Below, one piece after another: positions 11,799-20,361 of a stretch of 64,000 nt of DNA. Location: NCBI RefSeq assembly GCF_018413645.1, contig NZ_JAHCDA010000003.1, positions 484,969 to 548,968 of the forward strand, in the 5' to 3' direction. This DNA comes from Roseococcus pinisoli. Its GTDB lineage: Bacteria; Pseudomonadota; Alphaproteobacteria; Acetobacterales; Acetobacteraceae. A program made the position numbers and the translations under genes. The notes below the pieces were generated by a model. It saw only the letters and a list, made by a program, of their open reading frames with translations, was not told the origin of the DNA and searched no databases. The first letter of the stretch is position 1; each line of letters opens with the position of its first letter.

Positions 11799-12715
11799 CG
11801 GCGGGCCGGGAAGAGGCCGGCGGGCCGGAAGGCCAGGATGGCCGCCATGACGATGTAGACCAGCATGGAGGCCAGGGCCGCACCCGTCTGCCGTGCGGCG
11901 GAGGGGTCGAGGAAGAGCCGCATCAGATCCGGCATCATCCCGCGCCCCAGCGTTTCGACGAGACCCACCAGCAGGGCCGCCACGAAGGCGCCGCGGATGC
12001 TGCCGATGCCGCCGATCACGATCACCACGAAGGCGAGGATCAGCGGCGCATCGCCCATGCCCGGCTCGACGGAGAGGATGGGGGCCGCCAGCACCCCGGC
12101 GAAGCCCGCCAGCATGGCGCCGAAGCCGAAGACCAGCATGAAGAGCCGGCGGATATCGATGCCGAGCGCGCTCACCATCGGCGCGTTGCTGGCCCCCGCG
12201 CGGACCAGCATGCCGGCGCGCGTCCGCTCGACCAGGAACCAGAGCAGGCCGGCGACGGCGAGGCCGGCCCCGAGGATCGCGAGGCGATAGGTGGGGTAGA
12301 GCAGCCCGTCCATCACCGGGATGCCGCCATTCAGGGCCTCCGGCAGCGGCATCTGCAGGGGCGCCGTGCCGAAGAGCGCCTTCATGGCCTGGTTGAGGAA
12401 GACGATCACGCCGAAGGTCGCGAGCACCTGCGAGAGATGATCGCGGTCGTAGAAGTGCCGGAAGACCAGGAATTCCAGCAGCAGCCCGAAGAGGAGGGTG
12501 GCGGGCAGGGCCAGCAGGAGCCCGAGCCAGAAGCTGCCCGTCCAGGCCGCGAGCGTCGCGCCCAGATAGGCCCCCACCATGTACTGCACGCCATGGGCGA
12601 GGTTGATGAAGTCCATGACGCCGAAGACCAGCGTGAGGCCGGCGGCGATGAGAAAGAGCAGGATGCCGAACTGAAGACCGTTCAGCACCTGGATCAGGAG
12701 GAGCGTCGTGTTCAC
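11795..12715 (-). CDS. livH: Branched-chain amino acid-type ABC transporter permease LivH
   Basis: This 306-residue permease has the LivH hallmark AAGLTLVFGVMDFINLAHG in the second helix and about eight membrane segments. It is the partner of LivM in the translocation channel. It starts 24 bp after the stop of the solute-binding protein gene, in the same direction, completing the order binding protein-H-M-G-F. Confidence 0.92.
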   Translation of the reverse strand: MNTTLLLIQVLNGLQFGILLFLIAAGLTLVFGVMDFINLAHGVQYMVGAYLGATLAAWTGSFWLGLLLALPATLLFGLLLEFLVFRHFYDRDHLSQVLATFGVIVFLNQAMKALFGTAPLQMPLPEALNGGIPVMDGLLYPTYRLAILGAGLAVAGLLWFLVERTRAGMLVRAGASNAPMVSALGIDIRRLFMLVFGFGAMLAGFAGVLAAPILSVEPGMGDAPLILAFVVIVIGGIGSIRGAFVAALLVGLVETLGRGMMPDLMRLFLDPSAARQTGAALASMLVYIVMAAILAFRPAGLFPARR

Positions 12716-12739
12716 CCGGGGAGGATTAGCCGGGCCGGC

Positions 12740-13942
12740 TCAGATGCGCACGGGCATCCGGCATTCGCGCGCCCAGGGATCGATATCGGCGGTAAGGACC
12801 TTGCGCACCGTCTCCGTCTGGAAGCGGCCGTCCGGCCGGCGCGCGACCTGGAGCTGCCAGAGGTCCTGCACGGGGTACTGGTTGATGCCGAAGCGGAAGG
12901 CGCCGCGCACGCTCTGAAAGTCTGCGGCCGCGATGGCGGCGCGCAGGGCGTTCTTGTCGGAGAGGTTGCCGCCGACCTTCCGCACGGCGGAATCGAGTAG
13001 CCGCGCGGCGTCGTAGCTATGCGCGGCATAGCTGGCCGGGACGTAGTTGAAGACGCCCTCGAAGTCGCGGACGAAGGCCTGGTTCGCGGGGTTGTCCATG
13101 TTCGGCGCCCAGGTGGCGGCCGAATAGAAGCCGAGCGCCGCCTCGCCCTGGGCGGGCAGCGTCGATTCATCGACGGTGAAGGTCGAGAGGAAGGGGATGT
13201 TGGCGAGGCCGGCCTGCCGGTACTGCTTCACGAGGTTCACGCCGAGCCCGCCCGGCATGAAGGTGAAGACGGCGTCCGGCCGGAGGGAGGCGATGCGCGC
13301 CAGCTCGGCCGAGAAGTCCAGCTGCGTCAGCGGCACGTAGACCTCGTCCACGATCGTTCCCTGGAACTTGGACTTGAAGCCCGCCACCGCGTCGCGGCCT
13401 GCCTGGTAGTTCGGCGTCAGCACGAAGACGCGGCGGTAGTTCGAATCCTGCGCCACCTTGCCCATCACCGAATGGACCTGGTCGTTATTGTAGCTGGTGG
13501 TGAAGAAGTAGGGGCTGCAGCCGCGGCCGGCGAGCGTCGAGGGGCCGGCATTGGTCGAGATGAGGAAGGTGCCGGAATCCGTCACCGGCCGGATGATCGC
13601 GCCCAGGATGTTCGAGAAGACGACGCCGACGACGAAGTCCACCTTGTCGCGCTCGATCGCGGCGCGGACCTTGGTGACGGCGACGTCCGGCCGCAGCTCG
13701 TCGTCGATGACGATCGTCTCTACCCGGCGGCCGCCGATCTTCGTGTCGAGGTGCCGCATGCCGAGCATCCAGCCGTCGCGCAGATGCGTGCCGAGGGAGG
13801 CGCCGGCGCCCGTCAGCACCGCGACGAGGCCGATCTTGATGGGGGCCGTCTGGGCATGGACGGCCGGGGCGGCGAGGGCCGCGGCGCCGGTTCCGGCGAG
13901 GAATGTTCGGCGGGCGAGGTCCGGATTGTCCTGAATCGCCAT
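12740..13942 (-). CDS. ABC transporter substrate-binding protein (Peripla_BP_6), Tat-exported
   Basis: A 400-residue periplasmic binding protein that should deliver ligand to LivHMGF. ATG 13942 has GGAGGG 6 nt upstream. The N-terminus is a twin-arginine signal (LARRTFLAGTGAAALAAP, cleavage near AVHA-Q), followed by IKIGLVAVLTGAGASLGTH, the strand 1 of type 1 amino-acid/amide receptors. A longer frame upstream has no signal or ribosome-binding site. Tat export suggests folding before export. Ligand identity cannot be read from the sequence; the amino-acid/amide label is by family. Confidence 0.9.
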   Translation of the reverse strand: MAIQDNPDLARRTFLAGTGAAALAAPAVHAQTAPIKIGLVAVLTGAGASLGTHLRDGWMLGMRHLDTKIGGRRVETIVIDDELRPDVAVTKVRAAIERDKVDFVVGVVFSNILGAIIRPVTDSGTFLISTNAGPSTLAGRGCSPYFFTTSYNNDQVHSVMGKVAQDSNYRRVFVLTPNYQAGRDAVAGFKSKFQGTIVDEVYVPLTQLDFSAELARIASLRPDAVFTFMPGGLGVNLVKQYRQAGLANIPFLSTFTVDESTLPAQGEAALGFYSAATWAPNMDNPANQAFVRDFEGVFNYVPASYAAHSYDAARLLDSAVRKVGGNLSDKNALRAAIAAADFQSVRGAFRFGINQYPVQDLWQLQVARRPDGRFQTETVRKVLTADIDPWARECRMPVRI

Positions 13943-14307
13943 GGGATGCCCTCCGAGCATTGATTTCATTCTCAAATATTCGATACCGTGCCGCCGCCCC
14001 GGCATGCAAGCCTCGCCTCCTCCATTCCGCGACGATGTCAGAATGGAATTATAGGCGGCCGAGCCACGGCGCCGGTCCTTCACGGACCTTCCCATGAAAA
14101 TTCTCCTCGCCCTCGGAATGATGGCCTGCCGGCGGCCGGGCCGCGCCTTCACCCCTTCGGCGAGGATGGGAAACCACTCCTTTCCCCTATCGACGCGGCC
14201 GGGGGCTTGTTAGGATGCGGAAAGGCTGCGGCGACCGTCGGCCCCATTTGCCCGGCTCTTCACTAGGGCGGGGATCCAGGAGGACCGAAGGCCATTCCGC
14301 GACAGGC
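13943..14307. other. 365-bp divergent intergenic region (liv cluster / sensor kinase)
   Basis: No convincing gene lies here. It must hold the promoters for the liv cluster (leftward) and for the sensor kinase (rightward). It contains an AT-rich stretch (about 13960-13985), a 7-bp inverted repeat with a 13-bp spacer at 14021-14047, and GGAGGA at about 14278, too far (about 25 nt) from the kinase ATG to be its ribosome-binding site. A 39-codon ORF from 14095 lacks supporting signals. Confidence 0.6.
14021..14047. repeat. Inverted repeat, possible regulator binding site
   Basis: TCCATTC (14021-14027) and GAATGGA (14041-14047) form a perfect 7-bp inverted repeat separated by 13 bp, about 80 bp upstream of the liv binding-protein start. 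The geometry fits a dimeric regulator contacting two half-sites about two helical turns apart. No cognate regulator is adjacent. Confidence 0.3.
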
Positions 14308-15825
14308 ATGAAGAGCGACCAACAAGTTTTCGCGCCACGCGCGAAGCGTCTGCGGATATTTTCGGCCATCGCCCGGATTTCCGATCCGGCCGAGCTTGCG
14401 GAGATGGCCGCCACCGCCGCCGCCGAATGGACGGGCGCCAGCTTTGGCCTCTGCTTCCTGCGCGAGCCAGGCATCACCGGCCTCTCGAAAGCCCTGCTGC
14501 AGGCCGTCGAGGGCTGCGGCGCGAAGGTCACCTTGCGGCCGACCCTCCAGGAAGCCGATACCTTCCTCAGCGACGACATCCGCATCGATCCCCGTTTCTG
14601 CGGCATGCCGTTGCTGCTCGGCCTGCCGGACGGATTGCCGGCCCCCGCGAGCTTCCTCTGCGTCCCAATCGCTTCGCCCGATGGCGATGTCCATGGTTGC
14701 ATTGCCGTCCTGCATGAACGGCCGGCGGCCTTCGCTGGGGAGGAGGACGAGATTGCGGCCGCCGTGGCCGGCCAGGTCGCCATCGCCATCGACCACGCCC
14801 GATTGATGGAGGTCGCGCGGCGCGGGGCCGAGGCGCGCGGGAGGGTGGAGCAGGACAATGCCTGGTTCGCCTCCATCGTCGAGAATTCGGACGACGCCAT
14901 CCTCAGCAAGTCCCTCACCGGCGATATCTCCAGCTGGAACGCCGGCGCCACGCGCCTCTTCGGCTATACCGAGCAGGAGGCCGTGGGTCGGCACGTCACC
15001 ATCCTGATCCCCGAGGACCGCCTGCATGAGGAAGCGGATATTCTGGGCCGCATCCGCCGCGGCGAGCGCGTCCAGCACTACGAGACGGTGCGCCGCCGAA
15101 AGGATGGCTCCTTCCTCGACATCTCGCTGACGGTGTCGCCCGTGCGCGATGCGCAGGGCATCATCATCGGCGCCTCCAAGATCGCGCGCGACATCTCGGA
15201 ACGGAAGCGCGCGCAGGAGCGCCAGAGCTTGCTGCTGCGCGAGATGAACCACCGGGTGAAGAACCTTTTTTCCGTTACGACCGGGCTCATCTCGGTCAGC
15301 GCGCTCACCGCGCAGGACACGGACGAGCTCGCCACCTCGCTGCGGGAGCGGGTGCTGGCGCTTTCCCGCGCCCATGACCTGACGCTGCCGGATCTGGGCC
15401 GCGAGATCACGGGGCAGGGGGGCACGACCCTCTTCGCCCTTCTCGCCGCGATCGTCGCGCCGCATGACTTCGCGGCGGCGTCGCGGCTGGAGCTCACGGG
15501 CGTGGATGTGCCGCTCAGCGGCTCGACGCTGACCTCGCTGGCGCTGCTGCTGCATGAGTTCACGACCAATGCCGCCAAGTACGGAGCGCTCTCGACCGGA
15601 AGGGGGCGGGTCGCGGTGCGGACCGCCATTGAGGGCGAGACTCTGTTGCTGAACTGGGCGGAGCAGGGCGGGCCGGCGGTCGACCCGGGCGGTAGCGGGG
15701 AGGGCTTCGGCAGCCTGCTGGAGCGCCTCACGGTGCAGGGGCTGGGCGGCGAGATCGCGCGGGATTGGGCACCGGAGGGTGTCGTCATCCGGCTCGAGAT
15801 GCCGTTGGCGCAGCTCAGCGGCTAG
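14308..15825 (+). CDS. GAF-PAS HWE-family sensor histidine kinase
   Basis: This 505-residue soluble protein has a GAF-like domain (about residues 18-170), a PAS domain with PAC tail (about 183-300), and a HWE-type kinase core. The phospho-acceptor is His315 in REMNHRVKN, the N-box is [13 protein letters not shown], and the LNWAEQGG stretch plus GFGSLLERL close the ATPase domain, all hallmarks of the HWE family common in alphaproteobacteria. There is no membrane segment, so it should sense an intracellular cue or light. No response regulator is adjacent. ATG 14308 lacks a clear ribosome-binding site; an alternative ATG lies at 14215. Confidence 0.88.
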   Translation: MKSDQQVFAPRAKRLRIFSAIARISDPAELAEMAATAAAEWTGASFGLCFLREPGITGLSKALLQAVEGCGAKVTLRPTLQEADTFLSDDIRIDPRFCGMPLLLGLPDGLPAPASFLCVPIASPDGDVHGCIAVLHERPAAFAGEEDEIAAAVAGQVAIAIDHARLMEVARRGAEARGRVEQDNAWFASIVENSDDAILSKSLTGDISSWNAGATRLFGYTEQEAVGRHVTILIPEDRLHEEADILGRIRRGERVQHYETVRRRKDGSFLDISLTVSPVRDAQGIIIGASKIARDISERKRAQERQSLLLREMNHRVKNLFSVTTGLISVSALTAQDTDELATSLRERVLALSRAHDLTLPDLGREITGQGGTTLFALLAAIVAPHDFAAASRLELTGVDVPLSGSTLTSLALLLHEFTTNAAKYGALSTGRGRVAVRTAIEGETLLLNWAEQGGPAVDPGGSGEGFGSLLERLTVQGLGGEIARDWAPEGVVIRLEMPLAQLSG

Positions 15826-15881
15826 GACTTCCGCGGCCCGGCGAGCATGGTTCGAAGCCGGCATTCCTGCCAAAAGAATGC

Positions 15882-16418
15882 ATGCGAATCTATCTGGCTG
15901 GCCCCGAGGTCTTCCTGCCCGATGCAGCCGCGCTGGGCGCTGCCAAGAAGGCCATCTGCGCGCGGCACGGGCTGGAGGGCGTCTTTCCGCTCGACACCCA
16001 GGAACTGCCGGCCGCGGACCTTCCCGACTGGGCGCGCATCCATGCCGCCTGCGAGGCGCATATGCGGAGCTGCGACGCGCTCCTGGCCAATCTGACGCCC
16101 TTCCGCAGCGGCGGGGCCGATCCCGGCACGACCCTCGAGCTTGGCTACATGCGCGCCCTCGGCCGGCCGCTCTTCGGCTACACCCATGCGACGGGCGACT
16201 ATCGGACGCGCATCACTTCCCGGCGGGACGGCGCGGCCTGGCGCGATGAGGCGGGCATGGAGGTCGAGGACTTCGGCCTCTCCGACAACCTCATGATCGA
16301 GGGCTCGATCGCGGCCTCCGGCGGCTTGTTCTTCCGCCCGGCGGCGCCGCTGGGGTGGAACGATACTTCCCTCTTCGAGGCCTGCGTCGTGGCGGCCGCC
16401 CGGCGGCTCCTGGGCTGA
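15882..16418 (+). CDS. Nucleoside 2-deoxyribosyltransferase family protein
   Basis: A 178-residue protein with the N-terminal strand MRIYLAGPEVF and the GTTLELGYMRALGRPLFGY segment that supplies the catalytic glutamate in nucleoside 2-deoxyribosyltransferases and related N-glycosidases (PF05014-like). The NLTPFRSGGADPG loop matches the substrate loop. It may act on deoxynucleoside salvage or cleave nucleotide N-glycosidic bonds. It is followed after 41 bp by a convergent gene with a hairpin between them. Confidence 0.85.
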   Translation: MRIYLAGPEVFLPDAAALGAAKKAICARHGLEGVFPLDTQELPAADLPDWARIHAACEAHMRSCDALLANLTPFRSGGADPGTTLELGYMRALGRPLFGYTHATGDYRTRITSRRDGAAWRDEAGMEVEDFGLSDNLMIEGSIAASGGLFFRPAAPLGWNDTSLFEACVVAAARRLLG

Positions 16419-16429
16419 CGGAAAGGGGA

Positions 16430-16448
16430 CGGCGCCGTCGCGGCGCCG
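16430..16448. terminator. Stem-loop between convergent genes
   Basis: CGGCGCCG, loop TCG, CGGCGCCG gives an 8-bp perfect stem between the stops of the deoxyribosyltransferase and enoyl-CoA hydratase genes. It can serve both strands, but there is no T-tract. Confidence 0.5.
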
Positions 16449-16459
16449 CCCTGTCGGGC

Positions 16460-17251
16460 TCAGGGGGCCCAGCGCGGCTTGCGCTTCTCCTTGAAGGCCG
16501 CGAGGCCTTCCTTGCCTTCGCTGCCGGCGCGCACCATCCAGCTTTCGTTCGCCAACTGCGCCATCTCATGCGCGGTCAGCGTCAGGCCGTTGGATTCCAG
16601 CAGGCTCGTCTTCGTCACGGCGATGGCGGCGGGCGAGGAGAGCAGCATGGCGGAGATGATCTCCTCCAACCGCGCTTCGAGGGCATCCGGCTCGTGCACC
16701 TCATGCACCAGGCCGATGCGCATGGCCTCCTCCGGGCCGAAGCGCTCGCCCGTGATGGCGTAGCGGCGGGCGTGGCGAAGCCCCATGGCATGGACCATGT
16801 GCGTGGAGATCGGCGTGGGGGACACGCCCACCCGCACCTCCGAAATGCCGAAGGTCGCTTTGGTCGAGGCCAGGGCTACATCGACGCAGCAGGCGATGCC
16901 GGTGCCGCCGCCGAAGCAGGCGCCGTGGATGACGGCGAAGGTCGGCTTGGCGAATTCGTTCAGCACCTGCATCGCGCGCGTCGTCTGCAGCGAGGCGGCG
17001 AAGGCCTCGGCCGGCGGGGCCGCCGCGGCGGCGCCGAGCCAGCCGATATCGGCCCCGGCCTGGAAGTTCTTGCCCGCGCCGCGGATCACGAGGCCGCGGA
17101 TGGCCGGGTCGGCGGCGAGCTTCGGAATGCCCTCGATCAGCGCGTCGAGCATCTCGCCATTATAGGCATTGCCGAGGGCAGGGCGGTTCAGGGTGGCAGT
17201 CGCGATGCCGCGGCTATCCACGGACATCAGGACGACGGGTGATTCGTTCAT
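16460..17251 (-). CDS. Enoyl-CoA hydratase/isomerase family protein
   Basis: This 263-residue crotonase-fold protein has the oxyanion-hole segments AGADIGWLG and HGACFGGGTGIACCVD. The position of the first catalytic acid (Glu144 of rat hydratase, in GGGCELA) is Gly here, while the second acid is kept in SEVRVGVSP. One-glutamate members are often isomerases, thioesterases or other crotonase-type enzymes, so simple hydratase activity is doubtful. The gene stands alone on this strand, with the glutamate-synthase-like gene 72 bp downstream of its start region. Confidence 0.85.
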   Translation of the reverse strand: MNESPVVLMSVDSRGIATATLNRPALGNAYNGEMLDALIEGIPKLAADPAIRGLVIRGAGKNFQAGADIGWLGAAAAAPPAEAFAASLQTTRAMQVLNEFAKPTFAVIHGACFGGGTGIACCVDVALASTKATFGISEVRVGVSPTPISTHMVHAMGLRHARRYAITGERFGPEEAMRIGLVHEVHEPDALEARLEEIISAMLLSSPAAIAVTKTSLLESNGLTLTAHEMAQLANESWMVRAGSEGKEGLAAFKEKRKPRWAP

Positions 17252-17323
17252 GGTTATCTCCTCGCGGGCAGGGTCGTGCGGTGGGAGCGCGCTGGCAAGC
17301 CGGGGCCCGCCGCGCTTCCTCCC

Positions 17324-18946
17324 TCAGCCCGCCCGTTCCAGGGCGCGGGCAAAGCTGTCCGCCCGCGCGAGGTCCCAGTTCTCCCGATAGAAGTCGCTCT
17401 CCGCGCGGTTCTCGATGAGGTCGCGGGGCTGCGCGAAGTAGTGCGTCCGGTCGAATTGCCGCAGCTGCGCCGCGCCGGTCCGGCGCACCAGGTGGTGGGG
17501 GCGCAGGTCATCGGGATGGCGAAGGCCCGCCGCGCCGAGCATGTCGGCCAGGGCCTCGACCGTGCGGTCATGGAAGCGGGCGACGCGCTCGGCCTTGTCG
17601 GGAACCACCAGGGCGCGGCTGCGCTTCGGGTCCTGGGTGGCGATGCCCACGGGGCAGAGGTTGGTGTGGCAGCTCATCGACTGGATGCAGCCCAGCGCGA
17701 ACATGAAGCCCCGGGCCGAGTTCACCCAATCCGCGCCGATGGCGAGCACGGCCGCCACATCGAAGGCGCTCACCAGTTTGCCGGCGACGCCGATCCGGAT
17801 TCGCTCCCGCAGGCCGGCGCCGACCAGCGTGTTGTGGACGAAGAGCAGCCCCTCGCGCATCGGCAGGCCGATATGATCGCTGAACTCGACGGGCGCGGCG
17901 CCGGTGCCGCCCTCGCCGCCATCGATGACGATGAAGTCCGGGACGATGCCGGAGGCGAGCATGGCCTTGACGATGGCCATGAACTCCCAGGGCAGGCCGA
18001 TGCAGAGCTTGAAGCCGACGGGCTTGCCGCCGGAGAGCTCCCGCAGCTGCTGCAGGAAGGCCATCATCTCCAGCGGCGTGGAGAAGGCCGAATGGCGCGC
18101 GGGCGAGATGCAGTCCACACCCACCGGCACGCCGCGCGTCGCGGCGATCTCGGGCGTCACCTTGCGGCCGGGGAGCACGCCGCCATGGCCGGGCTTGGCG
18201 CCCTGGCTGAGCTTGAGCTCGATCATCTTGATCTGTGGCGCCGTGGCCTGCGCGGCGAAACGCTCCGGGTCGAACCGGCCCTGCTCGTCGCGGCAGCCGA
18301 AATAGCCGCTGGCGACCTGCCAGACGATGTCGCCCCCATTCTCGCGATGGTAGGGACTGATGCTGCCCTCGCCGGTGTCGTGATAGAAGCCGCCGCGCGC
18401 CGCGCCCTTGTTCAGCGCCCGGATGGCATTGGCGGAGAGCGCGCCGAAGCTCATGGCCGAGATGTTGAAGATGCTGGCGGAATAGGGCTGCCGGCACTGG
18501 TCATTGCCGATGGTGACGCGGAACCCCTTGGGGTCCGGCGTGTCGATCGGCGCCAGCGACTGCTGAATGAACTCATAGCCGTCGGCATAGACATCCATGA
18601 GGGTGCCGAAGGGATGCTCGGACGGGGCTTCCTTCGCCCGGCGATAGACCAGCGAGCGTTGCGCGCGGGAGAAGGGCGTCGCCTCCGTGTCGTTCTCCAG
18701 CAGGTATTGCCGGATCTCGGGGCGGATCATCTCCACCAGCCAGCGCGCATGGCCGATGATCGGATAGTTCCGCAACACCGAATGCTGGGTCTGGAAAAGG
18801 TCCCAGAGGCCGAGCAGGGTCAGCGCGCCCAGGATGAGGGGCAGAACCACGCTCCATCCTCCGGCGGGCCTCAGCCACAGCGTCAGCAGGAAGCCCGCCG
18901 TCACGAGGGTGAAGACGGTGTATCGGCCCAGGTGGATCTTCTTCAA
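17324..18946 (-). CDS. FMN-binding glutamate synthase family protein (membrane-anchored GltB2-like)
   Basis: This 540-residue protein starts with two hydrophobic helices (residues about 10-50) and continues as the FMN/3Fe-4S domain of glutamate synthase: SFGALSANAIRALNKGA, GEGSISPYHR, KPGHGGVLPGRKV, DGGEGGTGAAP and the cysteine segment CIQSMSCHTNLCPVGIATQ. It lacks the glutaminase domain and the GltD partner is not adjacent. Family members are annotated as glutamate synthase domain 2 proteins; the natural reaction is uncertain, and membrane anchoring suggests a respiratory or membrane electron partner. Confidence 0.88.
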   Translation of the reverse strand: MKKIHLGRYTVFTLVTAGFLLTLWLRPAGGWSVVLPLILGALTLLGLWDLFQTQHSVLRNYPIIGHARWLVEMIRPEIRQYLLENDTEATPFSRAQRSLVYRRAKEAPSEHPFGTLMDVYADGYEFIQQSLAPIDTPDPKGFRVTIGNDQCRQPYSASIFNISAMSFGALSANAIRALNKGAARGGFYHDTGEGSISPYHRENGGDIVWQVASGYFGCRDEQGRFDPERFAAQATAPQIKMIELKLSQGAKPGHGGVLPGRKVTPEIAATRGVPVGVDCISPARHSAFSTPLEMMAFLQQLRELSGGKPVGFKLCIGLPWEFMAIVKAMLASGIVPDFIVIDGGEGGTGAAPVEFSDHIGLPMREGLLFVHNTLVGAGLRERIRIGVAGKLVSAFDVAAVLAIGADWVNSARGFMFALGCIQSMSCHTNLCPVGIATQDPKRSRALVVPDKAERVARFHDRTVEALADMLGAAGLRHPDDLRPHHLVRRTGAAQLRQFDRTHYFAQPRDLIENRAESDFYRENWDLARADSFARALERAG

Positions 18947-19118
18947 CGTTCAGACCTTTGACCGCCGCTCCGGCGCAGGGAGACGACTTCCGCTTTCCTG
19001 GGGAAGTCCGTCCGGCGCGCTGCTCAGGGAGACGGCATGGGGGAGGAGATCAGCGTGCTCGCTCGCTCACTCACGGGGAGGCCTAGCCTCGGCCACTTCC
19101 GGGCCGGGCGCAATGCGG
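18947..19118. other. Intergenic region, no gene seen
   Basis: These 172 bp lie between the start of the glutamate-synthase-like gene and the stop of the diguanylate cyclase gene. They should hold the promoter of the former. A short 5-bp stem (GAGGC/GCCTC near 19078-19090) is the only structure noticed. Confidence 0.5.
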
Positions 19119-20276
19119 TCAGGCCGCGAGTTCCACACGGTTCCGGCCCAGGGACTTCGCCGTGTACATGGCCTGGTCGGCGCGGCGCAGCAGGCTCGCG
19201 AAATCCGCGTCGTCCGCCTGCGACACGGCGATGCCGACCGAGACGGTGATCGAGATCCGCTGCCCGCGCAGGATGAAGGGATGGCGCTGGACGGCCGATC
19301 GCAGGCGTTCCGCCGCCAGCTGTGCGCTCGGGAGGTCGCCACGGCCCAGTAGGGCCACGAATTCCTCGCCCCCCGTCCGCGCCAGCAGCTGGTCGGCGGT
19401 GATCTCGGCCTCCAGGGTCGCGGCGATGTGCTTCAGCGCGAGATCCCCGGCGTCGTGCCCGAAACCGTCATTGATCGCCTTGAAGTCGTCGACGTCGATC
19501 AGGGCCAGCGCGATCTGCCTTTCCGGGCTCCGCGCCCGGAAGTAGCTGCCGCCCACCTCGGTCAGCGTGCGGCGGTTCGCGAGGCCGGTCAGATAGTCGG
19601 TGGAGGCGGCGTTCTCCCATTGGCGACGGATATGTTCCGAGCACATGAGCAGGAAGGCCGTCGTCCCGATGACGGGCAGGACGGCGGAGACCATGGGGGA
19701 CACCAGGTTCATCCAGTTCCGGCCATCCGCGACGCTGAAATCCGGCGGGATCGCGATGGCAACGAAATAGGCCGCCCGCACCCCCGTGAAGGCGGCGACC
19801 AGCAGGAAGAGAGTCTTCAGCATCTGCCGGCTGCGCGAGGCTTCGGCGCGCTTGCCGCTGCGGAGAACATGCACGCAGCGGCCCATCAGGACGGCCCAGG
19901 CCAGGGAGACCACGATGATGCGGATCGTCGTGTCCGGATGGATCGCCGAGAACCACAGGACGGAGAGCGTTCCGATAATCCCCGGCAGAAGGTCCACGTG
20001 GCGCGGGGGGTGTCTGAAGAAGCGCTGCAAGGCGCGCAGATACAGGGTGAGGCCCGACAGGAAGAGGGCATTGGCCAGTGTGACCAGCGGCACCACGGGA
20101 AGGAGCTGCGGGAAGGCGTAGAGCGCGCAGCCGATGGCGATGACGAGCGTCCCGGCCTGCCAGCGCAGGGCGGCAGGCCGGAGCGCCGGCGGCAGGTCAC
20201 GAATCATGAGGCCCAGCACGCCGCCATTGGCGAACATCATCAGCGAAGTCGCTACGAATGCCGTGCTGGAATCCAT
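19119..20276 (-). CDS. Membrane-bound diguanylate cyclase (GGDEF)
   Basis: A 385-residue protein with about six N-terminal membrane helices (residues 10-215) and a C-terminal GGDEF domain. The active-site motif is GGEEF at residues 302-306, with DxxDFKxxND metal/substrate residues at about 261-270, so it should make cyclic di-GMP. The inhibitory RxxD site five residues upstream is absent (Thr293 and Gln296 occupy its ends), so product inhibition through that site is unlikely. The locus is transcribed from an AT-rich upstream patch (20277-20361). Confidence 0.92.
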   Translation of the reverse strand: MDSSTAFVATSLMMFANGGVLGLMIRDLPPALRPAALRWQAGTLVIAIGCALYAFPQLLPVVPLVTLANALFLSGLTLYLRALQRFFRHPPRHVDLLPGIIGTLSVLWFSAIHPDTTIRIIVVSLAWAVLMGRCVHVLRSGKRAEASRSRQMLKTLFLLVAAFTGVRAAYFVAIAIPPDFSVADGRNWMNLVSPMVSAVLPVIGTTAFLLMCSEHIRRQWENAASTDYLTGLANRRTLTEVGGSYFRARSPERQIALALIDVDDFKAINDGFGHDAGDLALKHIAATLEAEITADQLLARTGGEEFVALLGRGDLPSAQLAAERLRSAVQRHPFILRGQRISITVSVGIAVSQADDADFASLLRRADQAMYTAKSLGRNRVELAA

Positions 20277-20361
20277 AATCCTATTACGTGCGATGCTCCA
20301 TACGCTGCAATATCAGAGAATAGTTTGCATCTGGCGCAATTTATCCATTCCTGACGTGGTT
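20277..20361 (-). promoter_or_regulatory. AT-rich promoter region of diguanylate cyclase gene
   Basis: This 85-bp gap is much more AT-rich than its surroundings and directly precedes ATG 20276. It contains a TTGCAG-like -35 and a TAATAG-like -10 with 18-bp spacing on the reverse strand, but the match is weak. It also forms the 3' flank of the GMC oxidoreductase gene. Confidence 0.35.

Noticed and set aside
14095-14214. 39-codon ORF in the liv/sensor-kinase gap
   Set aside because: The hydrophobic start MKILLALG resembles a signal, but the rest is short, Arg-rich and has no ribosome-binding site.
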